DNA from: Clostridium disporicum
Lineage (GTDB): Bacteria > Bacillota > Clostridia > Clostridiales > Clostridiaceae
Assembly: GCF_001405015.1 (NCBI RefSeq)
Contig: NZ_CYZX01000016.1
Coordinates: 1 to 64,000, forward strand
DNA: 64,000 bases
Direction of reading: 5' to 3'
Shown: positions 8,201-17,056 of the stretch, one piece after another
Position numbering within the stretch: the first letter of the stretch is position 1
How the letters are laid out: every line of letters starts with the position of its first letter
Program-made: the position numbers and the translations under genes
The notes under the pieces: generated by a model
What the model was told of the DNA's origin: nothing
Databases searched by the model: none
The model's input: the letters and a program-made list of their open reading frames with translations, nothing else

Positions 8201-8893
8201 ATGGTATTAGGTATAATAGGCGCTATGTCTGAAGAATTAGAAATTCTTTTAAAAGATATGAGCTTAGAAGATGTTCAAGTTAAAGCAAATATGAAATTCC
8301 ACAAAGGTATGCTATGGGGAAAAGAGGTTGTAGCTGTTGTTTGTGGTATAGGTAAGGTTAATGCAGCAATATGTACTCAAATTCTTGCATCTGAATATAA
8401 TGTTTCAGCAGTTATAAATGTTGGTGTTGCTGGTGGTATAGGAAAAGATATATATCCTGGAGATGTAGTTATAGCTGAGAACTTAGTTCAATATGATATG
8501 GATACAACAGCCTTTGGAGATCCTATGGGGCAAATCCCAAGATTAGATACATTTGATTTCAAATGTGATGCTAAACTTATAGAAACTGCTAAAGCTGCTT
8601 GTGAAGAAGCTACAGATTTTAAAACTTTCTCTGGAAGAATAGTTTCTGGTGATATGTTCGTTGCTTCTATAGACAAAATCAAATGGCTTGAAGCTGAATT
8701 TGGAGCTTTAGCTTGTGAAATGGAAGGAGCAAGTATAGCTCACGTTTGTTACTTAAACAAAATACCATTTGTAGTTATTAGATCAATATCTGATAATGCA
8801 AATAACGGAGCTCATATGGACTTTGAAAAATTCACACCTATCGGAGTTAAGAATTCTACATTTATATTAAAGTCAATGATAACAAAACTTTAA
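8201..8893 (+). CDS. mtnN: 5'-methylthioadenosine/S-adenosylhomocysteine nucleosidase
   Basis: A 230-aa cytosolic enzyme that cleaves adenine from MTA and SAH, recycling the products of SAM-dependent reactions. The N-terminus MVLGIIGAMSEELEILL has the catalytic Glu region, VINVGVAGGIG is the family glycine motif, LACEMEGASIAHVC holds the substrate-binding Glu, and ISDNANNGAH the catalytic Asp. Length is normal. SD AGGAGG lies 7 bases before the ATG. It stands alone, divergent from tcdA, and is followed by two hairpins. Confidence 0.95.
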   Translation: MVLGIIGAMSEELEILLKDMSLEDVQVKANMKFHKGMLWGKEVVAVVCGIGKVNAAICTQILASEYNVSAVINVGVAGGIGKDIYPGDVVIAENLVQYDMDTTAFGDPMGQIPRLDTFDFKCDAKLIETAKAACEEATDFKTFSGRIVSGDMFVASIDKIKWLEAEFGALACEMEGASIAHVCYLNKIPFVVIRSISDNANNGAHMDFEKFTPIGVKNSTFILKSMITKL

Positions 8894-8904
8894 TTTAGTT
8901 AAAA

Positions 8905-9020
8905 CCGACAAGTGATAAATTAAATGATTAAAGTCAGCATTGCTGACTTTAAAAATATTTTTTCTAAAACTGCATAAGCAGTTTTTTTATTTACTTGTCA
9001 CTGTTAACTTGTTATTTACC
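8905..9020. repeat. Intergenic repeat family B, copy 1
   Basis: The element between convergent mtnN and the DUF1015 gene contains two hairpins, GTCAGC/GCTGAC (8930-8950) and ACTGC/GCAGT (8967-8984), flanked by ACAAGTGATAA and TTACTTGTCA inverted ends. The copy at 50695-50825 has the same modules in inverse orientation. Confidence 0.5.
8967..8989 (+). terminator. Terminator after mtnN
   Basis: AAACTGC / GCAGTTT stem with a four-base loop and a T run. It is part of repeat family B copy 1. Confidence 0.65.
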
Positions 9021-9021
9021 A

Positions 9022-10266
9022 CTAATTAAACTTGTGTATAAAAATTCCGCTCCTTGGCTTTGGCTCAAACCATGTTGATTTTGGCGGCATAATTCCACCT
9101 TCATCTGCAATGCTCATAATATCGCTCATCTCAATAGGATATAACGAGAAACTAACAGCCATATCTGTATCAGCCCTTTTTTCTAACTCCTTAAGCCCTC
9201 TTATTCCTCCAATAAATTCAATTCTATCTGACTTTTTAGGGTTATCTATTCCTAAGATAGGAGCTAGTATATTATTTTGAAGAATTGATACATCTAATTC
9301 CTCACTCTTTACCTTTTCATTTATTATTTCTCTATTAGCTTCGAGTATATACCACTCTTTATCAATATACATACCAAATGTGTGCTTTCTCTCTGGCGAT
9401 ACTGGCTTATTGTTATCAGATTTTTTAATTTTAAATTTTTTAGATACCTCTTCTAAAAATTCTTTCTTAGTGTATCCATTTAAATCTTTTATCGTTCTAT
9501 TATAATCTAATATATTTACCTCACTGTCAGGGTAGGCTATAGCTAAAAAATAATTTATTTCATCATTAAAATTATCTTTATTATTATTTTTTTTATTTTC
9601 CATAGCAACTCTAGCTGCAGCTTCTATCCTATGATGTCCATCTGCAATATATAAATTTTCTATATTATAAAATGATTCCGTTATATATTTTATATCATCT
9701 TTGTTATCAATTTTCCAAACAACATGAGTTATATTATCATCAGCTACAAAATTATATATAGGATTAAGTTTAATATATTTATTTATAATATCTGTTATAG
9801 ACTTATTTTCTCTATAAACCAAAAATATAGGCCCTGTATGAGCATTGCAATATTTTATATGCTTTACTCTGTCTATACCTTTATCATCCCTTATATTTTC
9901 ATGTTTTTTTATTTTATTTTCTATATACTCCTCTATAGATGCACATATAACTAATCCTGTTTGATTTTTTCCATTCATAATCTGCCTATAAATATAGAAC
10001 ATAGGCTCTTTATCTTGAATATATATTCCTTCTTTTATCATACTATCTAATAAATCTCTAGAACATTCATATACTCTATCATCATATTTGTATATATCTT
10101 TAGATAGGTTTACTTCCCCTCTATCAACTCTTAAAAAAGAGTACTTATTATCTTTTACTAACGCCCTAGCTTCTTCACTATTAACAACATCATATGGTGG
10201 AGCTGCCACATACTCAACTAAATCATTTACAGGTCTATATGCTCTAAAAGGTCTTATTATAGCCAT
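9022..10266 (-). CDS. DUF1015 family protein in the serine operon
   Basis: A 414-aa soluble protein of the DUF1015 family. The N-terminus MAIIRPFRAYRP and AAPPYDVVN (residues 21-29) are the family signature. The conserved ADGHHR motif is at 208-213, which resembles the DGHHR motif of ParB-like free serine kinases (SerK, SbnI). It is the last gene of an apparent operon with an aminotransferase and serA, and no serB-type phosphatase is seen here. That context suggests a role in the phosphoserine-serine step, but this is inference. SD AAGGAAG precedes the ATG. Confidence 0.8.
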   Translation of the reverse strand: MAIIRPFRAYRPVNDLVEYVAAPPYDVVNSEEARALVKDNKYSFLRVDRGEVNLSKDIYKYDDRVYECSRDLLDSMIKEGIYIQDKEPMFYIYRQIMNGKNQTGLVICASIEEYIENKIKKHENIRDDKGIDRVKHIKYCNAHTGPIFLVYRENKSITDIINKYIKLNPIYNFVADDNITHVVWKIDNKDDIKYITESFYNIENLYIADGHHRIEAAARVAMENKKNNNKDNFNDEINYFLAIAYPDSEVNILDYNRTIKDLNGYTKKEFLEEVSKKFKIKKSDNNKPVSPERKHTFGMYIDKEWYILEANREIINEKVKSEELDVSILQNNILAPILGIDNPKKSDRIEFIGGIRGLKELEKRADTDMAVSFSLYPIEMSDIMSIADEGGIMPPKSTWFEPKPRSGIFIHKFN

Positions 10267-10294
10267 GTTAATGTACCACTTCCTTCTAAAAAAA

Positions 10295-11209
10295 CTACTT
10301 TATATCAAAGAAATCTATTATTATATTTACTACCTCACTAGCTATTCTATCCTGCGCCTCTTTAGTTGATGCCCCAACATGAGGAGTTACGCTCACTCTC
10401 TTATGATTTATAAGCTTTTTATTTAATGTGGGCTCCTGCTCAAACACATCTATTCCTGCACCAGCCACTTTTCCATTATCTAAAGCCTCTACTAATGCCT
10501 CTTCATCTACTACCTTACCTCTTGCACAATTTATTAAATATACTCCTTCTTTCATTAACTCAAATTCCCTTTTACCAATAAGATATCCTGTTTTCTTATC
10601 ATAAGGAACATGTAATGAAATAAAATCAGATGTACTTAATAAATCTTCTAATGATTCAAACTTATAAGTAAGGTCATCATACTTACCTTCGATTGTGTAA
10701 TACACCACATTCATTCCAATTGCTGATGCTTTTTTAGCTAATGATCTTCCTATACGTCCCATTCCTATTATGCCCAGAGTTTTTCCTGCAAGCTCTACAC
10801 CTTCATACTCTTTTTTATTCCAACTACCCATCCTCATAGTAAAATTTGAATCTGCCAAAAATCTAGCAACTGAAAACATATGAGCAATTGCAAGTTCTGC
10901 TACAGAATCTGAACTTGCATTAGGTGTATTTCTAACTTCTATCCCTAACTTATTGGCATAGGTCACATCTATATTATCTACTCCTACACCTGCTCTTATT
11001 ATCAATTTAAGGTTACTTTTATTAGTTAAACTATCTAATATATCAGAGTCTATCTTAGTTGCCGATCTTATTGTAATAACATCAAAATCCTTTAAAATAT
11101 TTTTCAATTCTTCCTTACTATAATGATAATTAGTAACTTCAATCCCCAATAGTTTCAAATTATCAATAGCCTCTTGTTGTAAGCCGTCATTTGTTAATAC
11201 TTTAATCAT
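10295..11209 (-). CDS. serA: D-3-phosphoglycerate dehydrogenase
   Basis: A 304-aa NAD-dependent dehydrogenase that oxidises 3-phosphoglycerate to 3-phosphohydroxypyruvate, the first step of serine synthesis. The Rossmann loop is GIIGMGRIGRS (about residues 147-157). IIRAGVGVDNID holds the substrate Arg, NCARGKVVDEEAL the catalytic Arg region, and PHVGASTKEAQ the catalytic His. It is the short form, ending without a C-terminal ACT domain, so feedback by serine through ACT is not expected. It lies 32 bases after the aminotransferase gene and upstream of DUF1015. Confidence 0.92.
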   Translation of the reverse strand: MIKVLTNDGLQQEAIDNLKLLGIEVTNYHYSKEELKNILKDFDVITIRSATKIDSDILDSLTNKSNLKLIIRAGVGVDNIDVTYANKLGIEVRNTPNASSDSVAELAIAHMFSVARFLADSNFTMRMGSWNKKEYEGVELAGKTLGIIGMGRIGRSLAKKASAIGMNVVYYTIEGKYDDLTYKFESLEDLLSTSDFISLHVPYDKKTGYLIGKREFELMKEGVYLINCARGKVVDEEALVEALDNGKVAGAGIDVFEQEPTLNKKLINHKRVSVTPHVGASTKEAQDRIASEVVNIIIDFFDIK

Positions 11210-11241
11210 ATAATTCCCCCCCTTTTATCTACAATTGCAAG

Positions 11242-12318
11242 CTATTTCAATTGTAATATATCATTTATATGACTTAGTAATTCATTTATATCTTCAACTG
11301 TACAGTCAGCCATGTGAGCTATTCTAAATGTTTTTTCTTTTAAATCCCCATATCCATTAGAAATTTGGAATCCTCTTCTGCCTAATTCCTTATTTAAATT
11401 TGCTACACTTATATTTCTATTATTTTTAATAGTAGTTAAAGTATTTGATATATATCTCTCATCTGGAAATAACTCAAAATATTTTTTTCCCCACTCTCTA
11501 ACTACATTTGCCATTTCAATATGCCTTGCAAATCTATTTTCTAGTCCTTCTACATTTAAAATATAATCTAATTGATAATCAAGTGCATACATATGTGAAA
11601 TTGATGGTGTTGATGGATATTGATAATCCTTCTTTTTAATATATTTATATAAAGCTAATAAATCCAAGTATGTTCCTCTAAATTTAACCTTCTCAGCATT
11701 TTTTATTGCTTTATCAGAAAAAGTACATATTGCCATTCCAGGTGGCAATCCTATGGCTTTTTGAGTTGAAGTTATACATATATCTATTCCATATTTGTCT
11801 ACCTCAATTTTACTTCCAGCTGCAGAGCTTACTGCATCAACAGCAAATACAACCTCTGGATATTTTTTAACCACCTCTGAAATTTCTTCGATTGGATTCA
11901 TTATCCCTGTAGAAGTTTCATTATGAGTTACTGTTAAAAAATCATATTTCCCTGTAGATAAAGCTTTATCTATCTCATTAACATTTAAAGCCTTCCCTTT
12001 ATCCACTTCATAAATATCTGCAGGAACATTATTGCTCACAGCCATTTCGTACCATCTTTTCCCAAAGGCTCCAACAGAAAATACAGCTGCTCTTTTTGCT
12101 GTACAAGACCTTATAGCTCCTTCCATAAGTCCACTTCCAGATGTGGTGGATAATAATATTTCACTTTCTGTATAAAATAACTTTCGCATTTTATCGCTTA
12201 TAGATTTTTGTAATTCTGATGCTTCCTTACTTCTATGCCCAATCATAGGAGTGGCCATCTTTTCCAATACTTCTTTTTTAACTTCTACTGGTCCAGGTAT
12301 AAAAAGTTTCTTGTGCAT
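11242..12318 (-). CDS. Class V aminotransferase, probable phosphoserine aminotransferase role
   Basis: A 358-aa PLP enzyme of the alanine-glyoxylate/serine-pyruvate aminotransferase type. The N-terminal FIPGPVEV and MIGHRSKE are family hallmarks, Asp161 in FAVDAVSSAAGSK contacts PLP, and Lys187 in TSTQKAIG is the Schiff-base lysine. It is not a classical SerC by sequence, but its position directly before serA makes transamination of 3-phosphohydroxypyruvate the likely job. SD AAAGGAGG before the ATG. It is the first gene of the three-gene operon. Serine-glyoxylate or alanine-glyoxylate activity remains possible. Confidence 0.82.
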   Translation of the reverse strand: MHKKLFIPGPVEVKKEVLEKMATPMIGHRSKEASELQKSISDKMRKLFYTESEILLSTTSGSGLMEGAIRSCTAKRAAVFSVGAFGKRWYEMAVSNNVPADIYEVDKGKALNVNEIDKALSTGKYDFLTVTHNETSTGIMNPIEEISEVVKKYPEVVFAVDAVSSAAGSKIEVDKYGIDICITSTQKAIGLPPGMAICTFSDKAIKNAEKVKFRGTYLDLLALYKYIKKKDYQYPSTPSISHMYALDYQLDYILNVEGLENRFARHIEMANVVREWGKKYFELFPDERYISNTLTTIKNNRNISVANLNKELGRRGFQISNGYGDLKEKTFRIAHMADCTVEDINELLSHINDILQLK

Positions 12319-12402
12319 TTTCTGCCTCCTTTTCTTTTATATAATCTTATTTTTATTATAATATTTATATTAATTAATTATTGTTCCTATGAAATATTGT
12401 CA

Positions 12403-12435
12403 ATAAAAAAAATCCTATGTTTCCACATAAGATTT
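12403..12435 (-). terminator. Terminator after the Cys-rich gene
   Basis: Minus strand: AAATCTTATG / CATAGGATTT stem with a six-base loop and a T run. Confidence 0.75.
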
Positions 12436-12444
12436 ATTTAATAT

Positions 12445-12618
12445 CTATTCCTCATCAAAAATTAATACTGATTCTGTTTCTCTACAATATTTAACACATA
12501 TACATTGACCTAAATGTCTAGGGCACTTATAACATACACATCCATCACCTTTTCCATCACAAGTACCTTTCTTAAGTTCAGGGCAATATGCACAATTAAC
12601 TCCATTTCCAGCTGCCAT
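12445..12618 (-). CDS. Small Cys-rich protein (57 aa)
   Basis: A 57-aa protein with nine cysteines: Cys9, 12, 20, 27, 29, 32, 39, 41 and 45, including CAYC, CVCYKC and CICVKYC. The SD AAGGAGG is ideal for the ATG at 12618, and the gene has its own promoter and terminator, so it looks real despite its size. The cysteine spacing suggests metal binding or an Fe-S/zinc site. It resembles small Cys-rich clostridial families such as DUF2769, though I cannot confirm that. The tail is acidic (VLIFDEE). Function is unknown. Confidence 0.75.
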   Translation of the reverse strand: MAAGNGVNCAYCPELKKGTCDGKGDGCVCYKCPRHLGQCICVKYCRETESVLIFDEE

Positions 12619-12715
12619 AAACATTCCTCCTTTTTGTATTTCTTAAAAAGCTAAATTTATTATTAACTCTAAATCTACTCTTATAACTTTATATAAGCAT
12701 TGTATTTCTCTTAAG

Positions 12716-12744
12716 ATTATATAATTTTAAATTATAACTTACAA
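12716..12744 (-). promoter_or_regulatory. Promoter of the Cys-rich gene
   Basis: -35 TTGTAA (12744-12739), 17-base spacer, -10 TATAAT (12721-12716). The start would be near 12709, leaving a 90-base leader. Confidence 0.6.
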
Positions 12745-12784
12745 GAATTTACACGTATATTTATATATTCATTGGATAAATTAA

Positions 12785-12824
12785 TATCATAAATAATCAT
12801 CATATATGATGATTATTTATGATA
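12785..12824. repeat. Perfect 40-bp AT-rich palindrome
   Basis: Bases 12785-12804 are the exact reverse complement of 12805-12824 (arms begin TATCATAAAT). It lies about 40 bases upstream of the -35 box of the Cys-rich gene, and directly before a GC-richer hairpin. It could be a protein-binding operator or part of a transcript end. Confidence 0.8.
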
Positions 12825-12826
12825 AC

Positions 12827-12867
12827 GGGTGTAAGCGGATGTAGTGCTTACACCCTGATTTTTTTAT
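12827..12867 (+). terminator. Hairpin with T tail next to the palindrome
   Basis: GGGTGTAAGC (12827-12836) pairs with GCTTACACCC (12846-12855), followed by TGATTTTTTT on the plus strand. No plus-strand gene ends here, so it may terminate an unannotated short RNA or antisense read-through. Confidence 0.55.
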
Positions 12868-12955
12868 AGTAACACTTTTTATATTACTCCATAAAATGCT
12901 TATATAAGAGCTTTTCACTCATTGGCAATTCAAAATATTCTAACTCCCATCTATG

Positions 12956-12998
12956 AAACTACAGGGAACCTATCCAAAATAGGTTCCCTGTAGTTTTA
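12956..12998 (-). terminator. Long hairpin at the end of bofA
   Basis: An 18-bp stem, AAACTACAGGGAACCTAT with its complement, closes around five bases and overlaps the bofA stop codon. The T tail is weak, but a stem this long should stop or protect the transcript of the dnaX-to-bofA cluster. Confidence 0.55.
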
Positions 12999-13244
12999 AA
13001 AAAACAACTTAAATATTATTAAAAATATTATCCCTGGTATTCCTAAAAATCCAGCAATAAGTGCTGTCACAGGGTTTATTACTAAAGAAAAATTAAAATA
13101 TGCACCTATGTAGTTGGTTAGGTATAATAATACTATCCCAACTAGTCCATTTATAAGTATCTTTATCGGCCACTTAAGTAACTTTATAACCAAAAATAAT
13201 AAAGCTAAACCTACTAGTCCGTAAATAATAAGTTCCATATCCAT
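12996..13244 (-). CDS. bofA: BofA family (pro-sigmaK processing inhibitor)
   Basis: An 82-aa protein with two to three hydrophobic helices (about 4-20, 26-46 and 56-82). It ends in NPVTALIAGFLGIPGIIFLI, where the N-P-x-T-A pattern followed by GIPG is typical of BofA. In Bacillus, BofA holds the SpoIVFB protease inactive in the outer forespore membrane until sigma-K is needed. It sits downstream of a DUF2508/YaaL gene, the classic dnaX-ybaB-recR-yaaL-bofA order. SD GGAGGTT before the ATG. Confidence 0.88.
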   Translation of the reverse strand: MDMELIIYGLVGLALLFLVIKLLKWPIKILINGLVGIVLLYLTNYIGAYFNFSLVINPVTALIAGFLGIPGIIFLIIFKLFF

Positions 13245-13305
13245 AATATAACCTCCATATAATATTACACAATTAATATTATGCTATATTATACCAGTTT
13301 ATATG

Positions 13306-13554
13306 TTATATTTCTATAATTTCTCCATATTCTTCCTTGGCAATGCTAAATAAATAATCAAATCTTTTTTTAGCAGCTGTTTCTTTATATATTGCTGCTT
13401 CTATAAGTCTAGGATCGTTAGTATTATTAAATAGACTTTCAGCAGCTTCCATTTCATTAATTGTTTCTCTTAACTCTGTTAATATCTGCTGACTTATACG
13501 TTCTTCCTTTTCATATTTAATTAACAGAAAATCTAATATATTCTTTTTAATCAT
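13306..13554 (-). CDS. yaaL: YaaL family protein (DUF2508)
   Basis: An 82-aa charged, helical protein with the DUF2508 pattern: a basic start, ILTELRETINEMEAAESLFN and then LIEAAIYKETAAKKRFDYLF. Function is unknown. It is conserved between recR and bofA in spore formers, as here. SD AGGAGG lies before the ATG. Confidence 0.82.
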   Translation of the reverse strand: MIKKNILDFLLIKYEKEERISQQILTELRETINEMEAAESLFNNTNDPRLIEAAIYKETAAKKRFDYLFSIAKEEYGEIIEI

Positions 13555-13901
13555 AGAACCTCCTAAAAATATTTTTACTTGTTATTATTAACATTATTAG
13601 TAAATTCTATTCATAATACTTAACTTAAATACATTTAAAACTCCCTAAATGAATTTTCAGCTTCATAATATACCTATAAAAATAAAGTTGAAATAATATA
13701 TATATGTAAACTTATCACTGGATATTATCTAGAACTTTATTATTTATGTAATAAAAATTACGTTAAAAAATTTTACTTTTCTGAGCCTAAGCTAGTTCTA
13801 AGCCTTTAGTAATTTTTATGAGATAAATGATAAAAATTCTTATATTATCAAGTCAGTGCTTAATTATATATATTGTTTCAACTTTTATATTCTAAGTACT
13901 T
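13555..13901. other. Intergenic gap without a recognised gene
   Basis: This 347-base AT-rich stretch separates recR from yaaL. No ORF, tRNA, clear terminator or riboswitch could be made out. It probably carries the promoter of the yaaL-bofA pair. Confidence 0.5.
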
Positions 13902-14498
13902 CTATATTTCTTTTCTTCCTTCTAGTGCTTTTGAAAGTGTAACTTCATCAGCGTACTCTAAGTCCCCACCAACCGGTAGACCAGATGCTATTCTTGTAAC
14001 CTTAATATCTAAAGGTTTAAGTATTCTTGATATATACATAGCAGTAGCTTCACCTTCTACATTAGGGTTAGTAGCTATTATAACCTCTTTTACATCAGCA
14101 CTCATTCTTGCAACAAGTTCTCTTAATTTTATATCTTGTGGCCCTCTTCCTTGCATTGGAGAAAGATTTCCATGAAGAACATGATAACTTCCGTTAAACT
14201 CTTTAACCTTCTCCATAGTCATTATATCCTTTGGTTGCTCCACTACACATATGACATTCTTATCTCTGCTTGGATTTGAACATATTGCACAAGGATCTTT
14301 ATCTGTAAAGTTTCCACATATAGAACAATATTTTATTGTTCCTCTAGCCTTAACTAATGCATCTGCAAATTCTTTTACCTCTTCTTCTGGCAAATTTAAT
14401 ATATGTAATGTTAACCTTTGAGCAGTCTTTTGACCAATGCTTGGCAACTTTGCAAATTCTTCAATTAATTTTTCTATGGCAACTGGATAAAAGTCCAT
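13902..14498 (-). CDS. recR: Recombination protein RecR
   Basis: A 198-aa protein that works with RecF and RecO to load RecA at gaps. The N-terminal helix-hairpin-helix includes LPSIGQKTAQRLTLHIL. The C4 zinc finger is CSICGNFTDKDPCAIC (about 57-72). A Toprim domain follows, with VVEQPKDIMTMEK and ATNPNVEGEATAMYI, and the C-terminus has the conserved GLPVGGDLEYADEVTL. Length is standard. SD AGGAGGAG is before the ATG. It is the third gene of the dnaX cluster. Confidence 0.96.
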   Translation of the reverse strand: MDFYPVAIEKLIEEFAKLPSIGQKTAQRLTLHILNLPEEEVKEFADALVKARGTIKYCSICGNFTDKDPCAICSNPSRDKNVICVVEQPKDIMTMEKVKEFNGSYHVLHGNLSPMQGRGPQDIKLRELVARMSADVKEVIIATNPNVEGEATAMYISRILKPLDIKVTRIASGLPVGGDLEYADEVTLSKALEGRKEI

Positions 14499-14594
14499 AT
14501 TACTCCTCCTTCCTTTGTTTTAAATCATAAATTTTAACTTTCAGTTAAGTTCGATTAACAAAATCGCAGATTTTGAGTCTCACTTAATTTATAA

Positions 14595-14622
14595 GGCATA
14601 CAAAGATTTTACTTTGTATGCC
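14595..14622 (-). terminator. Hairpin between ybaB and recR
   Basis: GGCATACAAAG / CTTTGTATGCC perfect 11-bp stem with a six-base loop. The T tail is poor on either strand, so it may only slow transcription or mark an mRNA end. Confidence 0.45.
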
Positions 14623-14633
14623 TCTAATATATA

Positions 14634-14978
14634 TTAAAACATTCCCGGTATATTCATTCCACCAGTTAATTTACCCATTTTGTTAGCTGTTTCTTCTTCA
14701 GCTTTCTTTAATGCTTCATTAACTGCGCTAAGTACTAAATCTTCTAACATTTCTACGTCATCTGGATCTACTACTTCTTCTTTAATTTTTATTGAAAGAA
14801 CTTCCTTCTTACCATTAACTTTAACTAATACAGCTCCGCCTCCAACTGAAGCTTCGAATTCTTTTTCTTCTAACTCTTGTTGAGCTTGAGCCATTTCTTT
14901 TTGAAGCTTTTGAGCTTGCTTCATTAGGTTATTTATGTTTCCTCCACCGAAACCACCTGGGAATCCACCTCTTGCCAT
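14634..14978 (-). CDS. YbaB/EbfC nucleoid-associated protein
   Basis: A 114-aa DNA-binding protein. The Gly-rich start MARGGFPGGFGGGN leads into NNLMKQAQKLQKEMAQAQ, a coiled-coil helix typical of YbaB. VGGGAVLVKVNGKKEVLSIKI and VDPDDVEMLEDLVLSAVNEAL follow in family order. It binds DNA as a dimer. It sits between dnaX and recR, the conserved arrangement. SD AAGGAGG before the ATG. Confidence 0.93.
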   Translation of the reverse strand: MARGGFPGGFGGGNINNLMKQAQKLQKEMAQAQQELEEKEFEASVGGGAVLVKVNGKKEVLSIKIKEEVVDPDDVEMLEDLVLSAVNEALKKAEEETANKMGKLTGGMNIPGMF

Positions 14979-15077
14979 AACATATCCTCCTTGAAATAAA
15001 AATATATTCTTTATTATATATTATTTTAAAATATTTTACTATAAGCGATAATCTAAAAATATAATTCTAAATGACTC

Positions 15078-16712
15078 TTATTCATCTATAATATCAACCA
15101 AATCTGCGCCAAATGTTTCTACTAATATATCTTCTGTACGCTTTTCACCTTTATTTTCTTCTTCTACAATAAAATTAACTTTAACCTCTTCTCTTAATAC
15201 TTCTGAGAATATATCATTAATCACGCTTTTGTATTCAACTTTATCTAATCTATCTTTACTTAATTTATAATCACTATCAAATTGAATAGTTACTATTCCC
15301 TTTGAGCAAGCTACAGGTCTTCCAGTTAATATAGAAGCATATATTATCATAGCTCTTCTAGCCTTAAATCTATCTAATATATCTTTCCAAGCCTTTTGAA
15401 CGTCATTAATACTTAATGTAGAATTACTATTTCCACCTTGAATATTCTGAGAAGTAGAACTAAGTTGTTTGTTAACTGCTTTATTAGCAACAATTTGCTT
15501 TGTATTTGCTATTTCATTTTTGACACCTTCAGTTGCCACAACTTTAATATTACCACTCTTTAAATTTTCTTCTAATTTATTTAATCTTGATAATATTACT
15601 TCATTAGATGTATCATATTCTATTTTGCACATTTTTATTATAGCCAATTCTAAATATAATCTTGCTTGTTTGCTTAATTTTGCATTTCCCTCAGCCTCTT
15701 GAAGTATTCTTATACATCTCATTATTTCTTCAGCTCTTAATCTTGCAGACTGCTCTTTGATAAGTGCTATATTTTCTTCTGACATATCTAATACTTCTTC
15801 TGGATTATTAGTTACTTTTGCCATAAGTAAATTTCTATAATGAGATATTAAATCTTTTATAAACAAATAAATGTCTTTTCCTGAAAAAACTACATCCTCT
15901 ATTACTCCTATAGCCTTCTCAACACTTCTCTGAATAATAGCATTTGTTAAATTAAATAAATGCTCATTTGTTACTAGGCCTAGCATACCTATTAAAGTGT
16001 CATATTGAACATTCCCATTTCCCATAGAAATTGCTTGATCTAATATACTTAAAGAATCTCTCATTGCTCCATCAGAAATTCTTGCAATTAAGTTCAAACT
16101 TTTATCGTCAGCCATAACACCTTGTTCTGTAACTATCTTTCTAAGTCTATCTGTTATATCACTATTACTTATTCTCTTAAAATCAAATCTTTGACATCTT
16201 GAAAGGATAGTTATAGGAAGTTTCTGAGGATCTGTTGTTGCCAAAATAAATATTACGTTACTTGGTGGTTCTTCTAATGTTTTTAAGAAAGCATTAACAG
16301 CCCCAGCTGAAAGCATATGAACCTCGTCCATTATATATACCTTAAATCTAGCTTCTTGAGGTGGATATTTAACATCATCTATAATATCTCTAATCTTATC
16401 TACCCCATTATTTGAAGCTGCATCTAATTCTGTAACATCTATTGCTAACCCCTCATTTATCTTTTTACACATTTCACATTCATTACAAGGCTCTCCATCT
16501 TTAGGATTTAAACAATTTAACGCTTTTGCAAAAACCTTCGCAGTTGATGTCTTTCCTGTACCTCTTGTTCCACAAAAAAGATACGCATGAGCTATTCTAT
16601 TATTTAAAATTTGATTTTTTAATGTAGTTGTAATATGTTCTTGCCCTACTACATCATAAAACGTTTTAGGTCTCCATTCTCTATATAAAGCAGTATATGC
16701 CAAGGGATTCAC
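15078..16712 (-). CDS. dnaX: DNA polymerase III subunits gamma and tau
   Basis: A 544-aa clamp-loader ATPase. Walker A is GTRGTGKTS (about 48-56), the zinc module is CLNPKDGEPCNECEMC (about 67-82), Walker B is YIMDEVHML (about 126), sensor 1 is ATTDP and the SRC arginine-finger motif is ILSRCQRF. Domain III ends near residue 365. The C-terminal tau region (about 430-544) binds polymerase. I see no obvious programmed frameshift signal for a separate gamma form. It is the first gene of the dnaX-ybaB-recR cluster. Confidence 0.95.
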   Translation of the reverse strand: MNPLAYTALYREWRPKTFYDVVGQEHITTTLKNQILNNRIAHAYLFCGTRGTGKTSTAKVFAKALNCLNPKDGEPCNECEMCKKINEGLAIDVTELDAASNNGVDKIRDIIDDVKYPPQEARFKVYIMDEVHMLSAGAVNAFLKTLEEPPSNVIFILATTDPQKLPITILSRCQRFDFKRISNSDITDRLRKIVTEQGVMADDKSLNLIARISDGAMRDSLSILDQAISMGNGNVQYDTLIGMLGLVTNEHLFNLTNAIIQRSVEKAIGVIEDVVFSGKDIYLFIKDLISHYRNLLMAKVTNNPEEVLDMSEENIALIKEQSARLRAEEIMRCIRILQEAEGNAKLSKQARLYLELAIIKMCKIEYDTSNEVILSRLNKLEENLKSGNIKVVATEGVKNEIANTKQIVANKAVNKQLSSTSQNIQGGNSNSTLSINDVQKAWKDILDRFKARRAMIIYASILTGRPVACSKGIVTIQFDSDYKLSKDRLDKVEYKSVINDIFSEVLREEVKVNFIVEEENKGEKRTEDILVETFGADLVDIIDE

Positions 16713-17056
16713 CTCATTTTATCTCTATTTAATCTACTTTTATTATACCCAATATTTATTAATAGTTAAAGATTTTTCCCTAATCCAAAATTTAAACATC
16801 TACTTTATTTAAAACTAGTCTTAAAAAACATTAACAGATAGCAAAAAGCCCATATGCATAATTATTAATTTTTATGCATACAATCTTTCTTATCTCAAAT
16901 TTTTATAGTTATTTTTTTAACATTATAATGTTATTTATATCCAAGTTTATGTTATTAAATTAACTTTTGTGTTTCTTTTTATATTTGTTTATTAATAATT
17001 ATTCTTAATATTAACTATGCTATAATGATATTAAAATAGATTTTCGAGGTGAACCT
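16713..17056. other. Divergent promoter region dnaX / thyA
   Basis: This 344-base AT-rich stretch holds no gene. A TGCTATAAT extended -10 (about 17018-17026) with a weak -35 16-17 bases upstream is a plausible thyA promoter. A dnaX promoter must lie on the other strand but is not clear by eye. Confidence 0.5.

Noticed and set aside
12785..12867. A riboswitch or known ncRNA
   Set aside because: The palindrome and hairpin do not match any class I can recognise; the pieces are reported separately as structure only.
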